Source of the DNA: Saccharomycopsis fibuligera x Saccharomycopsis cf. fibuligera | Taxonomy: Eukaryota; Ascomycota; Saccharomycetes; Ascoideales; Saccharomycopsidaceae | Length of the DNA stretch: 64,000 bases | Assembly: GCA_001936135.1 (NCBI GenBank) | Contig: CP012813.1 | Span: 2,046,001 to 2,110,000, forward strand | Reading direction: 5' to 3' | Notes under the pieces: model-generated | What the model saw: only the letters and a program-made list of their open reading frames with translations | The model's database searches: none | Told to the model about the DNA's origin: nothing | In this document: positions 39,824-50,900 of the stretch, piece by piece | Numbering within the stretch: position 1 is the first letter of the stretch | How the letters are laid out: each line of letters begins with the position of its first letter | Program-made: the position numbers and the translations under genes

Positions 39824-42007
39824 TCAAACATTAATATTATTGAAATCATGTTCCGATGGTAAAACATTGATAGGAATCTTTATAGAAAATTCTGATCCAT
39901 TTAACGAATCTTTAGCACTAAATAAACCACCATTAGCATCTTTATGAATATTCTTCAAATAAACATCTTCTTGATTTTTACCTATTTTGTCGCTGCCTTC
40001 AACTAATATAAATTTAAAAGCAAGGAAATATTTGAGTTTAAAAAAATTGGTAGAGAATTGCGGGGTTAGGTTGTAGCCCAAGAATAAATCATTGATGTTA
40101 AGCTTTTTGTAATGTGTACCTAAAAGAGAGTATTTTTTTACAGTATGTGTCTTTGTGAAATGTTTCCAATATGCCGGATTTTGATTCACTATTTCTCGCT
40201 CTATGCTTTCGTTACTGTTGATTTCGTCATTTGTGAGCCCTGTTAAGTTGTTATTGACTATAGGGAACTTCCATAATTTTTGAGCTTCTACTGGGTTTTC
40301 TTTGAACTGCTCTTTGATTTGCATAGCGGTTTTTTGATATTCAATCAAGTATTCATATCTAAACTTTTCAAAAGATTGGACAGAAATAGATATACCAGAA
40401 ACTTTAACTGGAATTATACTGTCTAATTTTTGTTCATCGTCATGGAAATCAAACAGTAGGCTAATGTTTTCGCCAATTTTATAAAATGGCTTGTCGAATA
40501 AAATTTTCGTAGCAAACAGGTTTTTGATTTTTACCAAATATTGAGTTTTTAGTATGTCTTTGATCACCGGCTCAACAGTAAGTTTTAGACTTGTATTCAA
40601 ACTTGGTAGATCTTTTTTGAACTGACCACTTGAGACGGAATGACTAAAAGTTCTTACCCTTTGTCTTCCACTCAAGCTAGATTCGTACTGCTTTTTTTCA
40701 GTGTCAAATTGACTGATATCATTGTTGGAAAGATATTCCAAATTGGAATCAATACTTTGAAAATTCCCATTGGTATTGCTGATCAATGGCGAAGATGGTA
40801 AACTTCGTATTTGCTCACTTGTTATCAAGTCTTTTTCATTGATAAGAGTTTTCATTGTGTTGATAAATTCCTGTTTTAAATGATCGGAATATTGCGGATC
40901 TTCTTCTGGCTCATCAATTATAGAAAGCTGCAACATTTTGGTTTCAACATGACTTCCCTCACTGATAAACGAAAAATCTGTGTATGGTTTTTCCTGAGTG
41001 TCGAGCTCTACCAAAAAGTTTGATTTGTTAAGATGATACCTACTGTTTATGTGCTTTTTATTAGAGAAAAACTCAGTTTCCAAATTTGGAACAACTTGTT
41101 GGCCATTTGTTTGTGGAGCAAGACTTATCTTGATAGGAAATGCAATGCTAATATTTGACGGTCTACTTGAGGATCCAAGCAATTTTTCTGTATTAAGTAT
41201 CAATTTGTACACAATTTGAATACTTTCAGACCTGTAACTGGAAGGTAATGTTTCAGGAAGTTTGAATCTGAAATGATATTGTTTGTATTCACCGTTTGTT
41301 AGTGACAATGATGGAAACATCAAAAATTGATTTGTCACAAAAATTGGTTGTGTTGTTTTTGAAGGGCCCTGGCTGTTAACAAACCTGTGGTTAATGGTAC
41401 TGTCAAAATCAGAGAGGTCTGTGTTTAGAAACGAAGTGAAATTGGAAGATAAATTTTGGAAAAATGACTTTGGCTCATTAGTTGATATTTTCAATGACGG
41501 GACTCCAGCGATGCAGCCACTAATAATTGAGTTTTGCCTAAGATTGGTAAACATGTTTGAGTCAATTACTTCGTCATTTACTAAAAAATAGCCGAATAGC
41601 TGTAGACTGCCGGACAAGTATGTTTCTGTGTTGTTTGCTACCGATTTTTGCAAATCTTCCTGCTTTTCAGCATCTTCTAGCTGGCTTAAGAAAAGCGACC
41701 TTGAAAACTGACTCGATATTCTCCTGCTCCATGACGACTGGTTCTCTGTGTTCGAATCTGAATCGCCACCCAATTGTCTGGGACTGTCGTTATCATTGTC
41801 ATTTCTGCTCTTTACCTCTTTCTCTTCATGCCTTGTGCTGCTGTCATCATCTGGATTAAATTTCTGCAGCTGAGGGTCCACATGCTGGAAGGTGATCAAG
41901 GCGTCGATAGTGTCTCCAGCAAAGAAAGGGTTGCTGGAGTAGATAATCAGCACAGCAATGTTGGGCGATAGATGCTGAGAGCATCGGTAATGTAGATGCG
42001 AAGCCAT
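39824..42007 (-). CDS. RGP1: Rgp1-type subunit of the Ric1-Rgp1 Golgi GEF
   Basis: Rgp1 with Ric1 activates the Rab Ypt6 at the Golgi for retrograde traffic. The family signature near the N-terminus is clear (VLIIYSSNPFFAGDTIDALITF, about residues 19-40), followed by an arrestin-like beta-rich protein with low-complexity inserts. The ATG at 42007 gives 727 residues, against about 663 in S. cerevisiae. The frame is open another 89 codons upstream, to a start that would abut the divergent YCF1 ATG at 42274, but that part is basic and Cys-rich without similarity, so I treat it as non-coding leader/promoter. Moderate to good confidence. Confidence 0.75.
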   Translation of the reverse strand: MASHLHYRCSQHLSPNIAVLIIYSSNPFFAGDTIDALITFQHVDPQLQKFNPDDDSSTRHEEKEVKSRNDNDNDSPRQLGGDSDSNTENQSSWSRRISSQFSRSLFLSQLEDAEKQEDLQKSVANNTETYLSGSLQLFGYFLVNDEVIDSNMFTNLRQNSIISGCIAGVPSLKISTNEPKSFFQNLSSNFTSFLNTDLSDFDSTINHRFVNSQGPSKTTQPIFVTNQFLMFPSLSLTNGEYKQYHFRFKLPETLPSSYRSESIQIVYKLILNTEKLLGSSSRPSNISIAFPIKISLAPQTNGQQVVPNLETEFFSNKKHINSRYHLNKSNFLVELDTQEKPYTDFSFISEGSHVETKMLQLSIIDEPEEDPQYSDHLKQEFINTMKTLINEKDLITSEQIRSLPSSPLISNTNGNFQSIDSNLEYLSNNDISQFDTEKKQYESSLSGRQRVRTFSHSVSSGQFKKDLPSLNTSLKLTVEPVIKDILKTQYLVKIKNLFATKILFDKPFYKIGENISLLFDFHDDEQKLDSIIPVKVSGISISVQSFEKFRYEYLIEYQKTAMQIKEQFKENPVEAQKLWKFPIVNNNLTGLTNDEINSNESIEREIVNQNPAYWKHFTKTHTVKKYSLLGTHYKKLNINDLFLGYNLTPQFSTNFFKLKYFLAFKFILVEGSDKIGKNQEDVYLKNIHKDANGGLFSAKDSLNGSEFSIKIPINVLPSEHDFNNINV

Positions 42008-42273
42008 TGGCAGTTTCAGCGTTGTTTCCCTTGGTCGCTGCTCTGTGGACTCAACACGACGCCCACGACCTCTGTGTTTCGAGCTGTTTTTGGTGCTGCC
42101 AGAAACGACAAAAACTAGTTTTGTATGGTGGTCCCGTGATCCTGTCTTATCGCCAGTACTATTACTAATAGTACATGCGTGAACGCACTGCCTATAAAGG
42201 CACTTTGATAATGAAAACTTCTTTCTGCTCTTCCTCATACTGAAACCACATCCACGACAAAAGCAACGTAACA
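42008..42273. promoter_or_regulatory. Shared divergent promoter RGP1 / YCF1
   Basis: This 266-bp stretch separates the chosen RGP1 start from the YCF1 start and is likely a bidirectional promoter. It is open on the minus strand, which misleadingly lengthens RGP1. Confidence 0.5.
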
Positions 42274-45200
42274 ATGAGCGTGGCCACTGTTGTTGATAAA
42301 GGCCTTAGCTGCTTACAGTGCTACGAGCGCGAAGGATGGGGTCCTTTATCCATTTACTTTGACTTCACTCCTTGTTTTCTCTACAATGTGCTCTTCAATA
42401 TCCTCAATGTATACGCCTTAGTATTCGGAGGCAGACTACTTTATCAGTTGATTTTCAAGAACCACGTTTCAATCAACAACAACCGTTACAAAGTTGATAC
42501 CTTTGTGGTGATCAGGTTTGCGTTGATTGCCCTTCAATTCTTGTTGAAATTGTTTCTCATTGCCTTTGATAGCCAATATTATGCCTCTTTGGAAAATGTG
42601 ATGTTCAGTTCCTTTTTGGATCTTGCGGTTCTCTTTATTGTCATTTTCCCATTGACTTATGTTGACTTCAAAAAATTAAGAACTACTAGTTCCATATTAT
42701 TATCATACTGGATATTGTCTACATTTTTCACGTTCTACAAGCTCATCAATATCTTTGTTAGGTTTTATTACAAAAGATTCAGCTCTCTTTCGCCAACGTT
42801 ACCTATTTCAAAGGTTAATCTTGCCTTAACCGCATTGACTCTTGTCCAGTCGGTGTTCATCTTGGTGCTCCAAGTTATCCCTAAAGATTTCGCTCCGGCA
42901 ACTACCTTTGCTGCTATCAGCAGATACAATGAGAGCAAACAGAATCCCTTGGACACCGCTAATATGATCTCTGTTGTTACTTTTGGGTGGATGTCCAATT
43001 TGATGAAGTTGGGCTATAAGAAATTTTTATCACTTGAGGATTTGCCGAAATTGCCTCAAGATTTCGACAACGAAACCGTTACTGCCCGTTTTGTTGAAAA
43101 TTATGAAAAGGCTAGTATTCAAGCTAAAGCTAAAAAGGCCAATGTTTCTTTATCCCGGGTGATATTGAAGACTAGTGGTCTTCCATTGTTAGTTGCTGCT
43201 TTCTTCAAGGTTCTTCAGGACCTAATGTCTTTTACGCAACCTCAGCTTCTAAAAGTCTTAATCAAGTTTGTTAATGACTACAAAAGCTATGATGAAGCTT
43301 CTGGTGGTGTTAGACCTCCATTGATTAGAGGGTTTTTGATTGCTTTTGCAATGCTTTTGGTTTCATGTATTCAATCTCTATCATTGAACCAATATTTCTT
43401 CCAGAGTTATAGTACTGGTATTAGAATTAAATCATTCTTGATTGGGGCAATTTATGACAAGTCCTTAGTTTTGTCTCCAGAATCAAGATCGTTGAAAAGC
43501 ACTGGTGATATTGTCAATTTGATGTCTATTGATACCCAAAGGTTGCAAGATTTGACTGAATACGGTCAAATTATTTGGTCTGGTCCATTCCAAATTATTT
43601 TATGTCTTGCATCTTTGTACAAAATACTACAGAATTCCATGTGGTTAGGCTTTGCAGTGATGCTTACTATGATTTCTCTCAACACTTCCTTGGTCAAGTT
43701 CCAAAAATCATTGCAGAAAAAGCAAATGACTTTCAAAGATAAAAGAATCAAGATTATTTCTGAAATATTGAGTAATATTAAGTCCCTCAAATTGTACAAC
43801 TGGGAAAATCCATACCGAGAAAAGCTTGATTATTGGAGAAACGAAAAAGAACTTAATAACCTCAAACATATATCCATCTTCAAAGCTATTAACATGTCCA
43901 TGTGGAACATGATTCCGTTTTTTGTTAGTTGTTCAACCTTTTTGGGTTACATATACTTTTATGATAAGCCATTGACCACGGATATCGTCTTTCCAGCATT
44001 ATCTTTGTTCAATTTATTGGCTTTTCCATTGAATGTCATACCAATGGTTATTACTTCCTTTATCGATGCATCAGTTTCTGTTAACCGTTTGAGTGAATTT
44101 TTTGGCCTTGACGAATTAGATCAAAAGGCGGTGATTCATAAGGAAAGAGTTCACAATATTGGTGAAGAAGTTGTGAAGTTTGATAACTGTTCTTTTTCCT
44201 GGAATAAATTCAACGAAAAGTACTCTGACAGTACCGATGAAAACGATGCTCAAAACAGTAATAATTATCTTGCTTTGAAGAATATCAACTTTTCTGCCAC
44301 TAAAGGTGAACTCTCTTGCATTATTGGTAAAGTTGGTAGTGGTAAATCCTCATTCATTAAGTCATTGCTTGGTGATTTGTACAAATATCATGGTTCGTTG
44401 ACGATTCATGGTAAAGTTGCTTATGTTTCTCAAGTTGCATGGATCATGAATGGCTCTATTAAGGAAAATATCTTGTTTGGTCATAGATATGAGCCTGCAT
44501 TATATGACAAGGTACTTTTTGCTTGTGATTTGAAAACTGATTTAAAGAATTTCGTCGATGGTGATCAGACTCAAGTTGGTGAAAAGGGAATTTCATTATC
44601 TGGTGGTCAAAAGGCTCGTTTATCTTTAGCTAGAGCTATTTATTCAGGGGCAGACTTATATCTTCTTGATGATCCTTTGGCTGCTGTTGATGAACATGTT
44701 GGTAAACATTTAATTGATAATGTTTTTGGTGAAACCGGATTGTTAAGTCATAAGTGTAAAGTGCTTGTTACTAATTCTGTTAACTTTTTGCATATCGCAG
44801 ATAACATTACATTATTGGAAGAGGGTGAGATTGTGGAACAAAGTTCTTACAATAAAGTTATTCAATTGAATGAAGAGGATCGTCAAAAGTCCAAGATTTC
44901 TCAATTGATTGAACAATTTGGTAAAAAGAGAGTTACAGAATCCGAAGAATCTGAATCGACTGAGAACGAATCAACAGCTGCTGTTAGCAATGACGATCAA
45001 GAACATTCTGACTCTAATGACTCAGAAGTGAAAACTTTTAAAGGTGATGAGTTGCAAGACGAGAACGCCGAAGCTTCTTCAATTACCAACGATTTGCTAG
45101 AATCGGATGGTGCTAGTTTGAGAAGAGCTAGTACCGTTACTAATATTGATGCTAATTTTGCTTATGATGATGAACAAAATGACAAATCCAAGAAGTCAAA

Positions 45201-47019
45201 GGATGACAGGGCTGAACGTATAGAAAGAGGCAAAGTTAAGTGGGATATTTACTTGCAATACGCTAAAGCATGTAACCCAAAATACGTTATTATCTTCCTC
45301 TTTTTTGCTGTTATTACTATGCTTTTGAACGTTGCTGCTAATTACTGGCTCAAAGATTGGTCTGAAATTAATTCGAGATACGGTTACAATCCACACGTTG
45401 TTAGATATCTTTCGATTTATGCATTACTTGGTGTGGCTGGAAGTTTGACCTTGATGGCTCAATGCATCTTGTTATGGAACGTTTGTATTATTCATGGTGC
45501 TCGTAACTTACATGATGGATTAGCATCAGCAGTTATTAGAGCACCAATGTGGTTTTTTGAAACTACACCAATTGGGAGAGTGTTAAATAGATTCTCTAAT
45601 GATATCAACAAAGTTGATGAAGTATTGGGTAGAGTGTTCCAATCTTTTTTGCAAAATGTTATCAAAGTGTTTTTCACAATTGTGGTTATCTCTTTCTCAA
45701 CTTGGCAAATTATATTGGTTATCATTCCTGTCGGGGTATTATATTACTACTACCAACAATACTATTTAAGAACTTCAAGAGAATTGAAGCGTTTGGAATC
45801 TATCACTAGATCACCAATTTATGCCCATTTTCAAGAGACTTTAAACGGTATTACTACCATCCGCGGGTTTGGCCACGAAAGAAGATTTACTAAATTAAAT
45901 GAAGCCAAAGTTGATAATAATTTGGGCGCTTATCATCCAACAGTCAACAGCAACCGTTGGTTAGCCACCAGGTTAGACTTTTTAGGTGCATTGGTTATCT
46001 TTAGTGCTGCTGCTTTGCCAATGTTTGGTTTAAAAAATGGTACTCTTACTGCTGGGCTTGTTGGTTTATCAGTTAGTTATGCATTGCAAATTACTGGTTC
46101 TTTGAACTGGACAGTGAGAATGACAGTCGAGGTGGAAACCAATATTGTTTCAGTGGAAAGAATTGAAGAATACACTAACTTGAAATCTGAAGCTCCGGAA
46201 ATTATTGAAACCAATCGTATTCCAAACAACTGGCCAACTAGTGGTGCTATTGATTTCAAAAACTACTCTACGAGATACAGAGAAGGTTTAGATTTGGTAT
46301 TGAAGAAAATCAACATCAGTATAAAACCACAAGAAAAAATTGGTATTGTTGGTAGAACTGGTGCTGGTAAGTCATCGCTTACTATGGCTTTGTACAGAAT
46401 CATTGAAGCTGCTGAAGGTGATATTGAAATAGATGGTATTTCCACATCATCCATAGGTTTATCAGATTTGAGAAAACACTTGTCAATTATCCCTCAAGAT
46501 GCACAAGTTTTCCAAGGAACAATTCGTGATAACTTGGATCCAACTAATTCGTTTGATGATACCGAGATCTTGAAAGCGATTGAATTATCTCATTTGCAAC
46601 AACATGTTTTGAAAATGGCTGATGAACAAAATGCTGCTGCTAAAAATCAAGAAGAAAGAGTTAACGATATCTTGAGTGTCAAAATTACTGAAAATGGTGA
46701 CAACTTGTCAGTAGGACAGAAACAGTTAATGTGTCTTGCTAGAGCATTGTTGATTCCTTCCAAGATTTTAGTTTTGGATGAAGCTACTGCTGCAGTTGAT
46801 GTGGAGACTGATAAGATTGTTCAAGAAACCATTAGAAAAGAGTTTAGCAATAGAACCATCTTGACTATTGCTCACAGAATCAATACTATCATGGACAGCG
46901 ACAGAATCTTGGTCCTTGAGAAAGGTGAAGTGGCTGAATTCGACAAGCCTGAAGTGTTGTTGAAGGACAGCAACTCTATATTTTACTCTCTTGCTCAAAG
47001 AGGTGGATTGGTGGAATGA
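42274..47019 (+). CDS. YCF1: Vacuolar ABCC transporter for glutathione conjugates (Ycf1-like)
   Basis: This predicted vacuolar-membrane ATP-driven pump moves glutathione S-conjugates and metal-glutathione complexes into the vacuole. The 1581-residue protein has the full MRP layout: TMD0 (about 1-190, GWGPLSIYFDFTPCF as in Ycf1), L0 linker, TMD1 (about 290-620), NBD1 with GKVGSGKSS (about 684), LSGGQKARLSLARA and LYLLDDPLAAVDEH, an acidic Ser-rich regulatory linker (about 885-985), TMD2, then NBD2 with GRTGAGKSS (about 1354), LSVGQKQLMCLARA and ILVLDEATAAVD. NBD1 carries Asp in place of the catalytic Glu, the usual degenerate site of ABCC pumps. MLT1/BPT1-type paralogues are the alternative. 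Confidence 0.9.
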   Translation: MSVATVVDKGLSCLQCYEREGWGPLSIYFDFTPCFLYNVLFNILNVYALVFGGRLLYQLIFKNHVSINNNRYKVDTFVVIRFALIALQFLLKLFLIAFDSQYYASLENVMFSSFLDLAVLFIVIFPLTYVDFKKLRTTSSILLSYWILSTFFTFYKLINIFVRFYYKRFSSLSPTLPISKVNLALTALTLVQSVFILVLQVIPKDFAPATTFAAISRYNESKQNPLDTANMISVVTFGWMSNLMKLGYKKFLSLEDLPKLPQDFDNETVTARFVENYEKASIQAKAKKANVSLSRVILKTSGLPLLVAAFFKVLQDLMSFTQPQLLKVLIKFVNDYKSYDEASGGVRPPLIRGFLIAFAMLLVSCIQSLSLNQYFFQSYSTGIRIKSFLIGAIYDKSLVLSPESRSLKSTGDIVNLMSIDTQRLQDLTEYGQIIWSGPFQIILCLASLYKILQNSMWLGFAVMLTMISLNTSLVKFQKSLQKKQMTFKDKRIKIISEILSNIKSLKLYNWENPYREKLDYWRNEKELNNLKHISIFKAINMSMWNMIPFFVSCSTFLGYIYFYDKPLTTDIVFPALSLFNLLAFPLNVIPMVITSFIDASVSVNRLSEFFGLDELDQKAVIHKERVHNIGEEVVKFDNCSFSWNKFNEKYSDSTDENDAQNSNNYLALKNINFSATKGELSCIIGKVGSGKSSFIKSLLGDLYKYHGSLTIHGKVAYVSQVAWIMNGSIKENILFGHRYEPALYDKVLFACDLKTDLKNFVDGDQTQVGEKGISLSGGQKARLSLARAIYSGADLYLLDDPLAAVDEHVGKHLIDNVFGETGLLSHKCKVLVTNSVNFLHIADNITLLEEGEIVEQSSYNKVIQLNEEDRQKSKISQLIEQFGKKRVTESEESESTENESTAAVSNDDQEHSDSNDSEVKTFKGDELQDENAEASSITNDLLESDGASLRRASTVTNIDANFAYDDEQNDKSKKSKDDRAERIERGKVKWDIYLQYAKACNPKYVIIFLFFAVITMLLNVAANYWLKDWSEINSRYGYNPHVVRYLSIYALLGVAGSLTLMAQCILLWNVCIIHGARNLHDGLASAVIRAPMWFFETTPIGRVLNRFSNDINKVDEVLGRVFQSFLQNVIKVFFTIVVISFSTWQIILVIIPVGVLYYYYQQYYLRTSRELKRLESITRSPIYAHFQETLNGITTIRGFGHERRFTKLNEAKVDNNLGAYHPTVNSNRWLATRLDFLGALVIFSAAALPMFGLKNGTLTAGLVGLSVSYALQITGSLNWTVRMTVEVETNIVSVERIEEYTNLKSEAPEIIETNRIPNNWPTSGAIDFKNYSTRYREGLDLVLKKINISIKPQEKIGIVGRTGAGKSSLTMALYRIIEAAEGDIEIDGISTSSIGLSDLRKHLSIIPQDAQVFQGTIRDNLDPTNSFDDTEILKAIELSHLQQHVLKMADEQNAAAKNQEERVNDILSVKITENGDNLSVGQKQLMCLARALLIPSKILVLDEATAAVDVETDKIVQETIRKEFSNRTILTIAHRINTIMDSDRILVLEKGEVAEFDKPEVLLKDSNSIFYSLAQRGGLVE

Positions 47020-47287
47020 ATTTGAGCCATAGCTAAGTGTGCCTGCATAATTTATGAACCGCATCTTCTTATTACTCTATATATAAACAATAAAATGAAA
47101 TTGCCTGCTTAATTTATTGTTGTCTATCTGGCTTGCTACTGCTCGGCAGTAGAAAGTGTGGTATTTTTTAGAAATGACAAAGAGCCAATCCTGTGGGCGA
47201 AACGACATTGCGCGTGAGCTGCTTCCAAAAACAGTAGTCAACAGCATGTGGCAGTGACCAGCAGCAACCCACCGCATCATGTACAAG

Positions 47288-47293
47288 CACGTG
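47288..47293 (+). promoter_or_regulatory. CACGTG E-box (Cbf1/Pho4-type site)
   Basis: The sequence GCACGTGAC matches the palindromic E-box core bound by yeast bHLH factors, in the long upstream region of the IFH1-like gene. In Candida, Cbf1 is linked to ribosomal gene control; use of this site is inference. Confidence 0.35.
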
Positions 47294-47308
47294 ACCTTTT
47301 TCCTAGGG

Positions 47309-47385
47309 AAAAAAAATTTAAAAAATAAAAAAAAAAAAAATAAAAAAAAAAAAAATAAAAAAAAAAAAATAAAAAAAAAATAAAA
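47309..47385 (+). repeat. Array of A-runs separated by single T
   Basis: Successive runs of roughly 8-14 A, each broken by one to three T, over about 75 bp. It is probably a nucleosome-disfavouring element or slippage product. Confidence 0.8.
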
Positions 47386-47999
47386 TAGAAAAAAGTGAAA
47401 TAACAAATGAGAGAATAATAACAAAAGGGAAGTAAAGGTAGAGAAACTTTTGGTGCGAAGTGGAGCACTAGCGCATAGGACACAAGAAGTTATCATATTG
47501 CTATTTTCAGGGGAAGAAGAAACTGCTATTTGCTTACGAACATACTTTAAATCACTATTACTAGAAACGACACTATCTGTGCAACCTCAACTGTGCACAG
47601 AAAGAATCTAAAACATATATCTGCTCATCGCAAAGTACACAGGGCGCTTATTTCAAGATAGCAGTTACTGGGATACTTTGCTGATACAAAACTACCAACA
47701 CGCTATATCAGTATCACACATACACGCACAATCTCTGCACCGTTATTAAAACTGTGTAAAAATTTAGAAAAGAAAACAGATTTATTTTGCTAACGTCGTG
47801 CTACGCATATTTTGTCAAAAAATTTATATCTGGTTCTTCTCCTTATACTACCTGATATCTATAAGCAGAAGGGAAAATAAAAGGGCGGTAAAAAAAATAA
47901 AAATAGAAAAAAAAATAAAATAAAAGACAAAATAAAAACAAAAGCAAAAAATATTCATTATTTATTCACAAAATCAGGATTCATTTTTTTGTGTATAGA

Positions 48000-50900
48000 A
48001 TGAATAATATCTCTACAACTCACAAGCATACCACTAAACACAATTATAGCAACGCACACATAAATAACAAACTCCCAAGGCAGAAGAAACTCAACAATAA
48101 CAGTCAAACTAATAATCAACCAGTAATGCCTAGAAAAACTACTAAGGCGACGCCCAAGTCTCCAAAAAAGTACGCCTCAAAGAATCTTTCCAAGCTTAAG
48201 AATAGTCAAAAAAGCACGGTAAAAGTGGATAACAAGAGCAATAAAAAATACGGACATCCGCCTAGGACACAAAAATATAGTACTAAGAAGCATGCGAATA
48301 ACAATAAAAAAGCTAGAAGATTTAGTTTAATATCCGACGACAGTTCGGATGTAAGTTTTTCCAATGATGAGGAAGAAGAAGAGATAGATGAATTGAATTC
48401 AGATCAGGGTTCTATTAATGTTGAAATTGAAGATTATGAAAGTTCTGAAGACGATGATGACGACGATGACGACGATGACGAAGAAGATAGCTCCTCTTCA
48501 GACTCTGATGTGGACTTTGTGAAACTTACAGCACAAAGGAAGAAAGCATTAAAGGCAGCCAAAGGCTTAGCTACGAAGCGCACAGGTCATAAGACTACTG
48601 GTCAGTCAAAGAGGAAAGCCAGTATACATGAACCAAAAGTTCAAGCCAACAACCATAGCGATGTTTATAATAATACTAACCACAGTGAGGATGATGGTTC
48701 TGATATAAATTTTTCCTTTGAATTTGAATTATCTGATAATGAAAATGTGGCTGCCAAACTTGAAAAAGAAGATGTTGGAGAAGAAGTTAAAAATGTGGCT
48801 GCTGGTAGTGATAAGCGGAAGAATTCAACAAAAAAGAAGCTTCAACGAAGACTAACAAATTTGGATAAAGCAAACTTGTTACCGGTACCAAAAATCAATG
48901 AAGACTCTGACCTGCCGTTATCTTCGGTTGATACATCTGATAACGAGAATGCTATTTTAACAGATTCAAGTAGTGATGATGATGATGAGGAGGAGGAGGG
49001 GGGTGATAATGCAAAATCAACTAGCAATGACGATGATGATGATCAAGAAATTGACAATGACAAACTTGCGGCTGCTATTGCTGCTGATGAAAATGATCAC
49101 CCAGATGCTTATGATGATGAAACTTTAGCTGAAAAGAAAAAGAAAAAACTTCGTGGTTTGAAAAGTCGTGGAAATTCTATTATTGGAGTGTCGAGTTCAA
49201 AATCACTGACTGGCTATAGTGACAACGACAATGAACATGCAGTTTTAAGTGATGATGATGATTTCTTGGATAGAGAAACTGCCATTCTCTTGGATCAAAT
49301 AAAGAGTGAAAATGACTTGTATTTCATGAATGATGGGTTTCTTAACAACAATGATTTGTTTCTGGGGTTGGATAATGAAGATTTGATGAATGTTCATTCA
49401 AATTCTAATAATGATAACTCCTTGAAAAAACCCATTGTTCCAAGAATGAGTATTGTCGAAGATCCAAAAGATGTTGTGTTGAGAGAAAAATTGAAAAAGA
49501 GAGTTAACTCCAGAAGAGCTTCAAAAGTTGAGAATAATAACACGAAAAATGCTGATGAAGATGATGATGAGGTTATAGAGTTTGTATCTGATGATGAGGA
49601 TAAGAAGAAAGATAATGGCATAAACAAAAATGATGATGAAGAAGAAAGTGAAATTGAATTGTCTGTATTTGACGATTTGTACTATAAATCATCAGCACCA
49701 TTTAGTTTCAGCAGTCTTAATCTTAACAACGACGAAGACAGTAATAACAAAAATGATAATAAGTATCTTGATGCCTATGACCAGACAGGCGATGATGCGT
49801 ATTTCTGGGATTATTTACTCGGTGATGGAAATAGTAATATTGAGAATGGATCTGGGAACAATGAGCCAAATAATAGCAATTTGGTTGATGTAAGTAACAA
49901 ACTCAAAAAAATTAGAACCAAATCCAACAGAAGCAATTCAACTAGAAAGTTTTCTAATCAACAAAAGAGTAACCTTAATAGCAGACATGCATCCATCAAC
50001 AAATCTCAACACAATGCCAAGCGCGCATCCACTGGACACCATGATTCTATTAACAACATGGGCGCAATGAGTTTTGACTTGGCCTTGGGCACTAATGAAG
50101 ATTTCATGGATTATCAGACTTTCTTTTCTGAAGAAGATGATGAATTAACTGATGAGGAAGAAAACTTACCGATTTCTAGTGCTAAAAATATCGGCTCTAG
50201 AACTGTGAAAGAGGTCTTGTCATCGGCTAAAGTTAATGGTGGAGGTGCTCCAAGAATGGCTACGTGGATTGCAGCTAAAGATCGACCATTTGAAATTATT
50301 GATGGTTTGACTACAAGATCCGTTTTACCATACACTAAGAATAGCAATAGCAGTTACACTGTATCATCAGGCAGTGTTGGAATAGACGGAAAATTTGGGT
50401 CAAGTAGTGGCAATAATGCAATTCATAAGAGAAATGTTAGTATTGGATCTGATTTGAAGTTTGACGAATTCTTTAATTTGAGTGAGCTTGAAGAAAACAT
50501 TGATGATAGTATCAATTGGACTGCATTGACTAGCAACAACAGTTTGAACAAACGCAAGGTTCCGTTGACAGCCTTTAGAAACAAGAGTTCATCAAGTAAC
50601 AACAGTAATATCGCCGGAACTAGTGCTACAGAATTTAACAGAAGATACTCTAATGCAGCAGCGGCTGCTGTGGCATCAAGAACTAGTTTTCTGAGTAACA
50701 ATCTTAACGGTAACAATGGTGGTAGTAATGGCGGAGTGGTTAATAATAGTAGCAATGCTGGCAATCATGATAACATCAGGTCACGGTCCAATAGTAAAAC
50801 CAGATCATTTAGGGCACATAGTGTGAGTAATTCAAACAAAATTAGAAGAAATCTTAAGCAAAATCTTCTCAAGCAGCAGCCGAAGGATTCCAAATTTATC

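Larger units (their letters stand above)
47020..47999. other. YCF1-IFH1 intergenic region with an A-tract array
   Basis: It contains a CACGTG E-box (47288-47293), the (A)nT array at 47309-47385 and more A-rich DNA before the ATG at 48000. No gene is supported; minus-strand open frames here are Phe/Leu runs produced by the A-tracts. Confidence 0.5.

Noticed and set aside
42008-42274. 89-codon N-terminal extension of RGP1
   Set aside because: It would begin at the YCF1 start codon on the opposite strand, is basic and Cys-rich, and lacks similarity to Rgp1; the family signature begins shortly after the ATG at 42007.
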